In this document: one piece after another, positions 7,405 to 16,138 of the stretch
Position numbering within the stretch: position 1 is the stretch's first letter
How the letters are laid out: every line of letters starts with the position of its first letter
DNA from: Methylobacterium sp. PvR107
Lineage (GTDB): Bacteria > Pseudomonadota > Alphaproteobacteria > Rhizobiales > Beijerinckiaceae
Assembly (NCBI RefSeq): GCF_017833295.1
Contig: NZ_JAFIBW010000001.1
Location: 2,804,001-2,868,000, forward strand
Direction of reading: 5' to 3'
Length of the DNA stretch: 64,000 bases
Program-made: the position numbers and the translations under genes
The notes under the pieces: model-generated
Databases searched by the model: none
What the model was told of the DNA's origin: nothing
The model's input: the letters and a program-made list of their open reading frames with translations, nothing else

Positions 7405-9858
7405 TCAGGAGTGCAGATCGATGTGATGCGCGTTCGTGCCCTGATCCGAAAGCCCGACCAGCTCGACGTTGCCGTGCGACCCAGCCTCAGCCGGCGTATG
7501 GCTTGGCGCGGCGGCATGCCCGCGCTGGCCATCGGATGAGAACACGAGGTTTCCGGCCGGGTCGACCTGCGCTGCCGGCGGCTGCGCCTGACTCTGCCCA
7601 CCTGCATGGGACGTCTGGCTGACGGAGGACGGCTGACCACCGCTCACGGCGGGCGATGCGCCCGAACCTGGCGGATCAACCGGCTGCCCGGAGCTTATGT
7701 GCGGCCCAGGATCTGCCGCCGCAGGAGTGTTGGCGTGAGGCGCGCCCTGAGCCTCGGTGCCGGGTTGGACGTGCCCTGGATCCGCGCCGTTCGCCTCAGC
7801 CTGCGACGCGCCGGACTGATGGCCCGCATTCGCGCCGTTGGCCGCACCGTGACCCTCGGTGCCCTGTGTGGCCGATCCGGCCTCGTTGAGGTGACCGGGC
7901 GCTTCGCCGCTCTTGCCGGGCGCCCCTTCAGCCTGAGCAGAGCCTGGATCCGCGCCGCTCGCCTCGGCCTGCGACGCGCCGGACTGATGGCCCGCACTCG
8001 CGCCGTTGGCCGCACCGTGACCCTCGATGCCGTGCGTGGCCGATCCGGCCTCCTTGAGCTGACCGGGCGCTTCGCCGCTCTTGCCGGGCGCCCCTTCAGC
8101 CTGAGCAGAGCCTGGATCCGCGCCGCTCGCCTCGGCCTGCGACGCGCCGGATTGATGGCCCGCATTCGCTCCGTTGGCCGCACCGTGACCCTCGATGCCG
8201 TGCGTGGCCGATCCGGCCTCCTTGAGCTGACCGGGCGCTTCGGCGCTCTTGCCGGGTGCCTCGCCGGCCTGAGCCGAGCCTGGATCCGCGCCGTTCGCCT
8301 CGGCCTGCGACGCGCCGGATTGATGGCCCGCACTCGCGCCATTGGCCGCACCGTGGCCGTCGGCGCCGTGCGTGGCCGATCCGGCCTCCTTGAGCTGACC
8401 CGGTGCCTCGCCGCTCTTGCCGGGCGCCCCGTCGGCCTGAGCCGCGCCTGGATCCGCGCCGTTCGCCTCGGCCTGCGACGCGCCGGACTGATGGCCCGCA
8501 TTCGTGCCGTTGGCACCGCCATGACCCTCGGCGCCGGTCCGGCTTTGATCCGGCTCGCTTCTGCCGGAATGAGCCCGATCTCCAACCGCGTTCGCGGCAC
8601 GCAAGGCCTCTCCCTCTGAAACGGGGCCGCCCCGCGCGGCGTGCTCCTGTCCCCCGGTCCCCTCCTCCCGCAGCGCAGGCGCCAAACGAGTCAGGTCGGC
8701 CTGCGTCGTCGCAGTGACCCCGTCGATCGGCGATAACGGTGTCTCGGTCGCGGAATGCCCGATTGTCTGCGCTGCACTCTCATGCTGAGACGCGGTCTCA
8801 CCATTTGTGGCGGGCGACGGGCCCGCCTGCCCCGCACCGTCGGCGCTGCCCGACGCAGCCGCACCGGCGTCCGACCGGGCCTCCGGCGACGTCGACGACC
8901 CAGCGGTTCGGGGTGTGCCCGCCTCCGCCGCTTGGGCTGAAGCCTGATAGGCGGGCTCCAGGCCTGCCCAGGCAGGACCGTGCACGAGCGTCGGATGTCC
9001 GGGACCGATGGCTCTGACATCGGTGCTGCCCGGTTGGGAGGGCGCGGCCGAAATCGGCTCGGCCGTCGTGGAACCGGCAGTCCCGCTCGCTGCCTGGCCG
9101 CTCGCGCCGGACGTGAGCGGCACACCCGCGCTGGCGGTGCGGAGCGCCTCGCCTGCGGGCACCGGGACGCTGCCCTGCTCCCACGAGGCGACAGCGTGGC
9201 CGCCCGCTGAGCCGAAGGACAGGCCCGGCTCCGTCGCCGGCTCGCCAAGGTCGGCCGCGAAGGCATCGGCCGCGAAGACCATCGCGGAGAACACGATGAC
9301 GCCGAACTGCTTGCGATGGCTGTCGCGCTCATCGGCATCGCCGGAATCTCGGGCGCCCGCCGCCCGTTGCTGGAGCGTCTGGCCCAATGGACCGGCCGGA
9401 ACCGGGCCGTCGCCCGCGTGCTCTTGGTCAGCCGCGAACGCGTCTTGGGGTGACAGGCTCAAAGCCGCAGCCGCGACGAGAGCGGCAAGCAGGGCGGCCG
9501 GATGGACCGAGAGCTTCGTTCCGTCGGCGCCTTGCGGGATCGGAAGGAGCTCCGGGTAGCGCTGGGCGACTTGGTTGATCAGGGTGCGGAAATCGCTGCC
9601 CCGCATCGGTCTGTCCAGGACCTCCGAGGCGATGACGTAGCTGCCGTCGATCCGGGCGAAATGCATGATCGCGTCGCCGTCCGGCCGGCAGAAGACGAAC
9701 CAGGGCTCCGCCTCGTCGCTCAGACCCTGTTCGCTGCCGATCTGCAGTCCGGCCCGGATCAGCGCGGCCTCGACGCGGTAGAACTCCGCGAGCTCCTGCT
9801 GCGACCAGCCGCCCTGGCTGGTCGCTGCGGGCCGGAAGAAGGAGATGACCGCACCCAT
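7405..9858 (-). CDS. repeat-containing protein of a type I secretion operon
   Basis: The protein has 817 residues and begins at an ATG preceded by GTGAGG. Residues 1-115 look like a compact folded domain (GGWSQQELAEFYRVEAALIR; ARIDGSYVIASEVLDRPMRG). Two hydrophobic stretches follow, near 120-145 and 184-200. A long Ala/Gly/Ser/Gln-rich region then contains five copies of a 56-residue repeat (core GHQSGASQAEANGADPG), roughly residues 433-693. The C-terminus ends in HHIDLHS. It is the third gene after the ABC transporter and HlyD adaptor, so it may be secreted cargo or an accessory anchor. No GGxGxD calcium-binding (RTX) nonapeptides are seen. The function is unknown. Confidence 0.75.
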   Translation of the reverse strand: MGAVISFFRPAATSQGGWSQQELAEFYRVEAALIRAGLQIGSEQGLSDEAEPWFVFCRPDGDAIMHFARIDGSYVIASEVLDRPMRGSDFRTLINQVAQRYPELLPIPQGADGTKLSVHPAALLAALVAAAALSLSPQDAFAADQEHAGDGPVPAGPLGQTLQQRAAGARDSGDADERDSHRKQFGVIVFSAMVFAADAFAADLGEPATEPGLSFGSAGGHAVASWEQGSVPVPAGEALRTASAGVPLTSGASGQAASGTAGSTTAEPISAAPSQPGSTDVRAIGPGHPTLVHGPAWAGLEPAYQASAQAAEAGTPRTAGSSTSPEARSDAGAAASGSADGAGQAGPSPATNGETASQHESAAQTIGHSATETPLSPIDGVTATTQADLTRLAPALREEGTGGQEHAARGGPVSEGEALRAANAVGDRAHSGRSEPDQSRTGAEGHGGANGTNAGHQSGASQAEANGADPGAAQADGAPGKSGEAPGQLKEAGSATHGADGHGAANGASAGHQSGASQAEANGADPGSAQAGEAPGKSAEAPGQLKEAGSATHGIEGHGAANGANAGHQSGASQAEASGADPGSAQAEGAPGKSGEAPGQLKEAGSATHGIEGHGAANGASAGHQSGASQAEASGADPGSAQAEGAPGKSGEAPGHLNEAGSATQGTEGHGAANGANAGHQSGASQAEANGADPGHVQPGTEAQGAPHANTPAAADPGPHISSGQPVDPPGSGASPAVSGGQPSSVSQTSHAGGQSQAQPPAAQVDPAGNLVFSSDGQRGHAAAPSHTPAEAGSHGNVELVGLSDQGTNAHHIDLHS
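7780..8560 (-). repeat. 168-bp tandem repeat array inside the T1SS-linked gene
   Basis: Landmarks such as gcccgcattcg or gcccgcactcg recur at about 7821, 7989, 8157, 8325 and 8493, exactly 168 bases apart. That is five in-frame units of 56 codons. Copies differ at scattered positions (Asn/Ser, Thr/Ile and Gln/His exchanges), and the outer copies have diverged most. Perfect frame retention indicates selection on the protein. The array is prone to copy-number change and to assembly collapse. Confidence 0.9.
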
Positions 9859-9896
9859 CAGGACCTCACGTCCGAAAGTGAACTGACGAACAGGCT

Positions 9897-11258
9897 CTAG
9901 CGTTCATGGAAGCCGTGTCCGAGAGCCTCGAAGAACGGCGCAACCAGATAGTCGAGCGCCGTACGCTCGCCGGCCGACACGACGATCTCGGCGGGCAGGC
10001 CCGCCAGGAGACGGGGCCGTACCTCCTCCGGCAGTTGATGGTCGTCGATCTCGACCATGCCGGCGAAATAAGGCTGCTTCGTCCCCTCGTCGATCAGGCG
10101 ATCGCGCGAGACCATCGTCAGCGTCCCGAAGATGGCGGGCGTGCGGCGCGTCTGGAAGGCCGGGAACTTGACCTCGGCGCGCATGCCGGCATGGACAGCC
10201 TCCAGGTCGTTCGGCGCGAACTGGACGCTGATCACGAGCCGGTCGTTGGTCGGGACGATCTCCATCAGCGGCTCGCCGGAGCGGATCACCTGCCCGATCG
10301 TGTAGACCTTCAAGCCCTGGACGACACCCTGATGCGAGGCCCGGACCTCGTGCCGCCGGAGAACATCCTGGGCAACGATGAGCTTCTCGCGCAGCTCGGA
10401 ACTCTTCTGACGGGTATCCAGCAGCTGTGCCGTCAGCGTTTCCTGAAGCTTCTGCTTGAGTTGCGCCGCCTGCATCCCCGCCTCGTTGATGCCGTTCTGC
10501 GCCTTGGCGGTCTCGGCCACGGACCGCCCGATCACACCCGCGAGGCGGGCGTGCTCGCGTTCCATCATCAGGACACGGGAGAGCGGGATGAGGTTCTTCT
10601 CGCGCAGGCCGCGCAGGCCATCCAGTTCCTGCTGGATCAGGGCGACCTGCTGCTCGACCGAGGCCTTCTCGACCGCGAGGCCGGCAATCTCGGTGTTCAG
10701 CTGCGTGACCCGCGCCTGGATGAGCGCAAGCTGTGCCTGAAAGGACGCGCGCCGTTCCGACAGCTGACTGGCTTGGTCGTCGATCATGCGGGCCACGGCA
10801 CGGTCATCCCGTCGCGCCGCGATCTCCGGCGGCAGGACCAGATCCGGCGCCTGCTCCTGCTCGGCGCGCAATCGCGCCTCGAGGATCAACGCCGCGTCGA
10901 GCTGGCCGCGGAGCAGATCGTTGCTGGCGCGCGATTGCACGGGATCGATGCGGAGCAGGACGTCGCCGTCGTGGACGGTCTGCCCGTCCCGCACCAGCAC
11001 CTCCTGCACGATGCCGCCTTCGAGATGCTGCACCACCTTGCGGCTGCCTTCCGCGACGATGATCCCGGGACTGATGACCGCCCGGTCCAGGCGCGCATGG
11101 GCGGCCCAGGTCCCGACGACGCCGAACGTCACGACGATGACGGCATAGCCGGCGACGGCGTACACACGCCAGTTGGTCGGACCGCCGCCCGCCCGCTCCT
11201 CGTCAGGCGTTCGCCGCGGGGGCGACAGGCTCGGCATCGCGGCTCGCGAGAGGGTCAT
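9897..11258 (-). CDS. type I secretion periplasmic adaptor, HlyD family
   Basis: The adaptor bridges the inner-membrane ABC exporter and an outer-membrane TolC channel. It has 453 residues: a short cytoplasmic N-terminus, one membrane segment (YAVAGYAVIVVTFGVVGTWA near 30-52), a biotinyl-lipoyl-like half motif (GIIVAEGSRKVVQHLEGG), a long alpha-helical coiled-coil hairpin (about 140-290) and the C-terminal half (VRASHQGVVQGLKVYTIGQV). This is the complete HlyD/PrtE layout. It starts three bases after the ABC transporter stop and lies 38 bases before the repeat protein. No TolC homologue is in the window. Confidence 0.92.
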   Translation of the reverse strand: MTLSRAAMPSLSPPRRTPDEERAGGGPTNWRVYAVAGYAVIVVTFGVVGTWAAHARLDRAVISPGIIVAEGSRKVVQHLEGGIVQEVLVRDGQTVHDGDVLLRIDPVQSRASNDLLRGQLDAALILEARLRAEQEQAPDLVLPPEIAARRDDRAVARMIDDQASQLSERRASFQAQLALIQARVTQLNTEIAGLAVEKASVEQQVALIQQELDGLRGLREKNLIPLSRVLMMEREHARLAGVIGRSVAETAKAQNGINEAGMQAAQLKQKLQETLTAQLLDTRQKSSELREKLIVAQDVLRRHEVRASHQGVVQGLKVYTIGQVIRSGEPLMEIVPTNDRLVISVQFAPNDLEAVHAGMRAEVKFPAFQTRRTPAIFGTLTMVSRDRLIDEGTKQPYFAGMVEIDDHQLPEEVRPRLLAGLPAEIVVSAGERTALDYLVAPFFEALGHGFHER

Positions 11259-11261
11259 CGC

Positions 11262-13025
11262 CTATCCCGCGCTCCGCTGTGCGTCGGAATCCCGGCGGCT
11301 CTGGGACGCCGGGGGAGCGACGGGCGGCACCAGGGTCGGGACCGGACGCGGACCGGTGATCTGTGACAGAACCTGCTCCGCGGTGCCGTCGCTCTGCAAG
11401 GTGCCCCCGCTCATCAGCAGGACGCGGTCGGCCTCGGCCAGCAGGCTCACCTTGTGGGTCACGATCACCACCGTCGTGCCCGACTGCCTCAGCTCCGCCA
11501 CGGCCCGCATCAGCGCAGCCTCGCCGAGCTGATCGAGGCTCGCATTCGGCTCGTCCAACACAACCAAGCTCGGCTCGCCGTAGAGGGCGCGGGCCAGCGC
11601 GATGCGCTGACGCTGACCGCCCGACAATCCGTGGCCATCCCGCCCGATCACCGTGTTGTACCCGTCCGGAAGGGACTGGATCAGCTCGTGACAGCCCGCC
11701 CTCCGGGCCACCGCGATGACACGCGCGTCGTCTGCGGCGGCGAACCGTGCGATGTTCTGCGCCACCGTGCCGTCGAACAGCTCCACGTCCTGGGGCAGGT
11801 AGCCGACGTGCTGGCCGAGCGCCTGCTTGTCCCAGTGACGCAGGTCGGACCCGTCGATGCGCACGGTGCCGTCGAGCAGAGGCCAGACCCCGGTCAGGGC
11901 GCGCACGAGGGTCGACTTTCCGGCCGCACTCGGGCCGATGATGCCCACGAGGCTGCCGGGCTCGAGCCGGAAGCTCACCGCGCTGAGGATCGGCCGCGTC
12001 GAGCCGGGTGCCGCGACGGAGATGTTCTCGGCCTGGATCAAACCCTGCGGGCGCGGCAGCATCAGGCGGCGGCTCTCCGGCTTGGCGATGTCGATGAGAT
12101 CCGTCAGCCGCCGGTAGCTTGCGCGGGCGGCCGTGAAGCCCTTCCAGTTTCCGACGACGGCCTCGATCGGCGCGAGCGTACGGCCGATGATGATCGAGGC
12201 GGCGATCATCGACCCGGCGGAGATCTCGCGGTGGATGGCCAGGTACGCGCCCGCCCCCAGGACCAGGGTCTGCAGGAGCATGCGGACGAACTTCGTCGCG
12301 GCGACGATCAGGCCGGCACGATCGCTCGCCCGCGCCTGAAGGACCAGGACGTCGTCGTGGCGCCGACGCCAGAGGCCACGCAGGGCAGCCAGCATGCCCA
12401 TGGCCTGCAACACTTCCCCGTTCCGGAAAACCGCGGCGGCCTGCTGCCCCGCCTCGCGCGAGGCGTGACTGGCGGCGTCGAGCGTCCAGCGCGTCGCGAT
12501 CTCGGTGAGCAGCGTCAGTCCGAGGATCGTGCCGCCACCCACGAGCGCCATCCAGCCGAACCAGGGATGGAGCACGAAGCAGGCGAGCAGAAAGATCGGG
12601 ATCCAGGGCAGGTCGCAGAAGGCCAGCATCCCGCTGCCGGTCAGGAACTCGCGCAGGACATCGACGTCGCGCAGCGCCGTCTCGTGGCGCGCGCCGGGCC
12701 GGATCAGCATGCCTTGGTGGGCGGCATCGAAGATCGGATTGGCGATCTCCCGATCGAAGATCACCCCCCCACGCACCAGAAGGCGCGCGCGCAACATGTC
12801 CAAGGTCGCGTAAACGGCAAGGCCGAACGCTGCGATCAGCGTGATCCCGACGAGGGTCGTTTCACTGCGGCTCGGAATGACCCGATCATAGATCTGAAGC
12901 ATATACAGCGGGCTGACGAAGAGCAGCAGATTGATGAACAATCCAAAAATCACAGCCGTTGCCAGGACCGGCCGGAGCGCGCGCAGTCCGGTGGTCAATG
13001 TCGACTGCAGTGAATGATCGCCCAT
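11262..13025 (-). CDS. type I secretion ABC transporter, permease/ATPase (PrtD family)
   Basis: The ATG at 13025 is chosen because GGAAGAAGG lies just upstream and it gives the usual length (587 residues). The frame remains open upstream to 13385. Residues about 20-300 form the six-helix exporter membrane domain, without the N-terminal peptidase-like domain of HlyB. The ATPase has Walker A GPSAAGKSTL, signature LSGGQRQRIALARAL, Walker B LVVLDEPNASLD and the H-loop His in VIVTHKVSLL. It is the first gene of a three-gene operon and is expected to move a substrate directly from cytoplasm to exterior. Confidence 0.93.
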   Translation of the reverse strand: MGDHSLQSTLTTGLRALRPVLATAVIFGLFINLLLFVSPLYMLQIYDRVIPSRSETTLVGITLIAAFGLAVYATLDMLRARLLVRGGVIFDREIANPIFDAAHQGMLIRPGARHETALRDVDVLREFLTGSGMLAFCDLPWIPIFLLACFVLHPWFGWMALVGGGTILGLTLLTEIATRWTLDAASHASREAGQQAAAVFRNGEVLQAMGMLAALRGLWRRRHDDVLVLQARASDRAGLIVAATKFVRMLLQTLVLGAGAYLAIHREISAGSMIAASIIIGRTLAPIEAVVGNWKGFTAARASYRRLTDLIDIAKPESRRLMLPRPQGLIQAENISVAAPGSTRPILSAVSFRLEPGSLVGIIGPSAAGKSTLVRALTGVWPLLDGTVRIDGSDLRHWDKQALGQHVGYLPQDVELFDGTVAQNIARFAAADDARVIAVARRAGCHELIQSLPDGYNTVIGRDGHGLSGGQRQRIALARALYGEPSLVVLDEPNASLDQLGEAALMRAVAELRQSGTTVVIVTHKVSLLAEADRVLLMSGGTLQSDGTAEQVLSQITGPRPVPTLVPPVAPPASQSRRDSDAQRSAG

Positions 13026-13389
13026 ACCGCCTTCTTCCTGCAATCGACCGGCGCCATCAGCGGCCTTCAAAAACATACTTCGCGACTTCATCGCGTCGAA
13101 CACCACCCGAAGCCGGCATCCGCCCCCTTGAACCAAGGGTCTGATCGTAGACAGTTCCGCGCGGCCGATCAGGAACACCCTACGACAGGCTGGCCATCGG
13201 CACCCCCGTTCATGTTGGTCCCTGAGGTCGACATGATAGAGCCATTCGGAATCCTGCCAAGCATCACGTCGCGGGAGCGACCGAGTCCACCGGCCAGCGT
13301 CTGGACATCGTAGGGCCGTCGTAGCTATATGGCTTTTACTGTATAAGCACCGCGTGCAGCAGCGACCGCACGCAGGAAGGCACACCCTC

Positions 13390-13716
13390 GTGTATGCGCA
13401 TTACCAACGCCTGGATTCGGAAGAGGTGCTGGAGCTGCGTCGGGAAGGTGGGCGGTATCTGAAGGAATTGAGGGACGCGCAAGGCCTGTCACAACGGCAG
13501 CTCGCCGCTCTCGTGGGCGCGGAATACTATACGTTCATCTCGCAGCTCGAGACCGGGCGCGGCCGGATCCCTCCGGATCGCTACCGTGCCTGGGCGGACG
13601 CGCTGAAAATCGAGCCTCGAGAGTTCGTCCGGAACGTGATGCGCTTCTACGATCCGATGACGTACGAGATCCTGTTCGGCGATCTCACCACCCGGGCCGA
13701 GGACGACGAAGCCTAG
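13390..13716 (+). CDS. XRE-family helix-turn-helix regulator
   Basis: The GTG at 13390, about ten bases after AGGAAGG, gives 108 residues. An in-frame GTG at 13354 is an alternative. The helix-turn-helix is at about residues 22-75 (YLKELRDAQGLSQRQLAALV, then FISQLETGRGRIP). A conserved-looking tail (FVRNVMRFYDPMTYEILFGD) follows. It is divergent from the type I secretion operon across a 364-bp region and is a candidate regulator of it. ACTGTA at 13338-13343 lies in its promoter region. Confidence 0.8.
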   Translation: MYAHYQRLDSEEVLELRREGGRYLKELRDAQGLSQRQLAALVGAEYYTFISQLETGRGRIPPDRYRAWADALKIEPREFVRNVMRFYDPMTYEILFGDLTTRAEDDEA

Positions 13717-13789
13717 GCCATCGGCCGTCCTTCGGGTCGCGGATCCGTGGAAAAGCCGGCTCCGAGGCGGACAGCGGCCGGGCCCACGC

Positions 13790-14044
13790 TCAAGACGTGG
13801 TTTGATCGGCATCGTGCGCCGACTGCGATCCGAAGCGCCGCGCATCCTGCGACGCCGCGTCGGCCGACGATACGGGCGCACCGACCGCCGCCATCAGAAC
13901 CCGTAAGCCGTCGATCCAGGCATCGACCTCGGCACGCGTGACGCAGCCGGAACGCTTGAAGACCTTGCCGGACTCGAGCGTCACCACAACGTCGAAGCGG
14001 CCGTCCGCCCTGTCTTCGATCCGATAGACTACATTCTGTGGCAT
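13790..14044 (-). CDS. conserved-looking small protein, unknown function
   Basis: The product has 84 residues. The first 60 are ordered-looking (YRIEDRADGRFDVVVTLESG; TRAEVDAWIDGLRVLM); the last 20 are polar and variable in character. There is no signal peptide or membrane segment. It is divergent from the sigma fusion gene and convergent with the XRE gene. The beta-strand-rich start and helical middle resemble those of the small protein at 15246, but I do not recognise the family. Confidence 0.55.
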   Translation of the reverse strand: MPQNVVYRIEDRADGRFDVVVTLESGKVFKRSGCVTRAEVDAWIDGLRVLMAAVGAPVSSADAASQDARRFGSQSAHDADQTTS

Positions 14045-14323
14045 CGTCGCTGCCCAGCAGCTCCTCTTCGAACGACAACGGGAGCGATCCGAACCCGGCC
14101 CACGGCCTCGCTCCGATCGAGCGCGATTCCCGACCGGCCACCTCGTCGGGCACGGCCTGGGTTCGGGCGCTCGGGTTCAGTCAGCGCCGAGGTCCGGGTA
14201 TCCCGGAACGCGACGATCCTCGCGGCTCCTGCGCGCCTCACCGACCTTCGCCGCTCACCGAACGGAGCCACCACAAACGCACAAGGCTCCGAGAACGATC
14301 CTCTCGTTGCAGGGTTAGGTGTT

Positions 14324-14331
14324 CACTGTAC
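14324..14331 (+). promoter_or_regulatory. ACTGTA palindrome upstream of the sigma fusion gene
   Basis: The sequence CACTGTACAGTCAG includes the palindrome ACTGTACAGT. The same ACTGTA core occurs at 6845 (before the region-2-only sigma), 13338 (before the XRE gene) and, on the minus strand, 15568-15563 (before the small gene at 15470). All four point towards the nearby gene. A 6-base core is weak evidence alone. Confidence 0.3.
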
Positions 14332-14490
14332 AGTCAGGTGGCTGGGCCTATGGCAGAGGTTGGACGCTTGAAGACGCGCATTTCCGGGACGCCATCGCGG
14401 GATGGCCGATTGCGCCTCGCCGTCGCGGCGGGCGACGCGCACGGTGGACCGGGGCTCGGCAAGACGGCTGAGGCTTTGAGAGGACATGTC

Positions 14491-15180
14491 GTGACGGACA
14501 GGTTGATGAGCGAAAGGACGGCATCTGGCCGGCCGAAACCCCTTGCCCTCCTGGATACGGCCTCACTCCCTGCCGGGGTGCGGGATCATCTCGGCGCCCA
14601 CCTGCGCGGCGCCTACGAAGCGCTGACGGGGGCGCAAACACCGCGGCGCCTGCTTGATCTCGTCGCGCAGCTCGAGACTGCTCTGGAGGGGCAAAGCCGC
14701 GAGAGAGCCTTGGTCTTTCGCGCGGAGCTGACCAAGGCGCTTCCAGGGCTGCGCGCGTTCGCCTTGTCGCTCGTGGCCGACGCCTCGCGCGCCGACGACC
14801 TGGTGCAGGAGACCGTCCTGCGGGCCTGGGCTAGCCAGGACCTGTTCGCAGCAGGCTCGAACCTGAAGGCGTGGCTGTGCACCATCCTGCGCAATCAGTT
14901 CTATACCGAGTGCCGCAAGCGGAAGCGCGAGATCGAGGATGTCGACGGCGCCGCCGCGGCGCAACTCACGGCTCCGGCCGCGCAGGAGCACGGCTCCGAC
15001 CTGCAGACCGTCTGGTCCCATATCGGCAAGCTGCCCGAACTTCAGCGCGAGGCCCTGCTGCTCGTGGGCGCACAAGGCCTGACATATGAAGCGGCTGCCG
15101 AGGTGATGGGCTGTCAAACCGGCACCGTGAAGAGCCGGGTGAGCCGCGCCCGAGCCATGCTCGTGGCCGAGCTCGCGTAG
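14491..15180 (+). CDS. NepR-like domain fused to an EcfG-like ECF sigma factor
   Basis: The GTG at 14491, six bases after AGAGGA, gives 229 residues; in-frame starts at 14350 and 14038 would only add low-complexity sequence. Residues about 26-63 match the NepR anti-sigma signature (LPAGVRDHLGAHLRGAYEAL, then TPRRLLDLVAQLE), with the LRxxYE and PxRxxxL spacing of NepR. Sigma region 2 is at about 74-145 (DDLVQETVLRAWASQ; NLKAWLCTILRNQFYTECRK). Region 4 is at about 175-228 (LPELQREALLLVGAQGLTYE; GTVKSRVSRARAML), typical of EcfG. NepR and EcfG are normally separate proteins, with phosphorylated PhyR removing NepR. A fusion suggests self-inhibition, which is inference. No phyR gene is in the window. 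Confidence 0.8.
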   Translation: MTDRLMSERTASGRPKPLALLDTASLPAGVRDHLGAHLRGAYEALTGAQTPRRLLDLVAQLETALEGQSRERALVFRAELTKALPGLRAFALSLVADASRADDLVQETVLRAWASQDLFAAGSNLKAWLCTILRNQFYTECRKRKREIEDVDGAAAAQLTAPAAQEHGSDLQTVWSHIGKLPELQREALLLVGAQGLTYEAAAEVMGCQTGTVKSRVSRARAMLVAELA

Positions 15181-15245
15181 GGCTTTCGACGCAGGTCGCA
15201 GCCGGGATTCCGGGGCGATCCGCGCCCGGATGCTCGGGTCATGCC

Positions 15246-15470
15246 TCAGGCGAGATCGAGTTCGAGGACCAGATCCGTCAGGTAGAAGGCGATGCGGCGG
15301 CTCGCCTCACGATCCGCGCACTCGACGCTGAAGCCGATTGTGAGAGGCTCGCCCGCGTAGCGGCGCAGGACAGACTCGGCCATCAGGGCGGCCTCGCGCT
15401 CCGTTGCGGCGGTGAGGACGCGTCGGCCGTCGCGGGTTTCCAGCGTCACCCGGAACCGGTTGTGATGCAT
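15246..15470 (-). CDS. small protein, unknown function
   Basis: The product has 74 residues (begins MHHNRFRVTLETRDGRRVL; ends FYLTDLVLELDLA). It has an alternating beta-strand pattern followed by a helix, with no signal peptide. It is convergent with the sigma fusion gene and 65 bases from it. An ACTGTA element lies about 93 bases upstream of its start. The family is not recognised. Confidence 0.5.
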   Translation of the reverse strand: MHHNRFRVTLETRDGRRVLTAATEREAALMAESVLRRYAGEPLTIGFSVECADREASRRIAFYLTDLVLELDLA

Positions 15471-15804
15471 CGCAGGGTGCTCCCCCAGCCAAAGCAGGCA
15501 GCCCCATCGGACCGGTGCATGGGCCCTCTAACGTCCCCGGCCGCCAAACCGATCCAGCGCCGTACAGTAAAACTCCGACGCGGTCGGTAGAAGGCCACCC
15601 GGCCGAGACTTGCCGCCGTCCTGCGCGCACTGGCGGCCGTCGACGAAGCCGTTCATCCGCGCGGCCGAGTGCCCGGGCGTGCTGGCGCGCCGCAGCGATC
15701 CACCGTGACGCAACGACCCGCGCTCTGTGGTCGGCTATCTCACCGTGACCGGGAACGGCTCCAAAGCCGCGATGCGTCCGGCACTTGACCCCAAGAACGC
15801 AGAA
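15471..15804. other. 334-bp gap without a convincing gene
   Basis: I see no supported gene here. It holds the minus-strand element TTTTACTGTACGGC near 15574-15561 and then GC-rich sequence running to the terminator at 15805. Confidence 0.4.
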
Positions 15805-15826
15805 GGGGCGCCCGACAGGGCGCCCC
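15805..15826 (-). terminator. intrinsic terminator of the small secreted protein gene
   Basis: GGGGCGCCC (15805-15813) and GGGCGCCCC (15818-15826) form a perfect 9-bp stem with a 4-base loop. On the minus strand it is followed by TTCTGCGTTCTT. It lies 26 bases past the stop codon of the gene at 15853. Confidence 0.7.
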
Positions 15827-15852
15827 CGAGAATCTCTGAACGGGGCAGCCGC

Positions 15853-16107
15853 TCAGTCGTCCCAGTCGTGATGGCGATGGAAGCCGCCGTCGCGACGCTC
15901 GATCACGCGCACGCCCGGGCGATCCCAGTCGCGATGCCGGAAGTCGACGCCGCGGTAGCCGTCGCGACGGCCTTCCCGCACGATGACGCGGGAGTGGCCG
16001 TAGCCCGGTCCATAGCCATAGCCGCCGCCCCACTCATGCGCCTGGGCGGTCGAGGCGGCGCCCACAAGGGCGGCACCGGCGGCGAGGGTCAAAGCGATTG
16101 TCTTCAA
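15853..16107 (-). CDS. small secreted His/Gly/Arg-rich protein under EcfG-type control
   Basis: The TTG at 16107 follows CGGAGA and gives an ideal signal peptide (starts LKTIALTLAAGAALVGAAST, then AQAHEW). The in-frame TTG at 16137 lies only a few bases past the -10 box, so it is unlikely. The mature part of about 60 residues is rich in Gly, His, Arg, Asp and Trp (GGGYGYGPGYGH; HRHHDWDD) and has no recognised domain. A near-perfect EcfG promoter lies upstream, so it is probably induced in the general stress response and acts in the periplasm or outside the cell. Confidence 0.72.
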   Translation of the reverse strand: MKTIALTLAAGAALVGAASTAQAHEWGGGYGYGPGYGHSRVIVREGRRDGYRGVDFRHRDWDRPGVRVIERRDGGFHRHHDWDD

Positions 16108-16138
16108 GCTGTGTCTCCGTTTCGATGATGGCCCCAAG

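Noticed and set aside
7606-8619. Long plus-strand frame with internal repeats opposite the T1SS-linked gene
   Set aside because: Its repeats are only the antisense image of the 168-bp array. The minus-strand protein has a ribosome-binding site, start domain and operon context.
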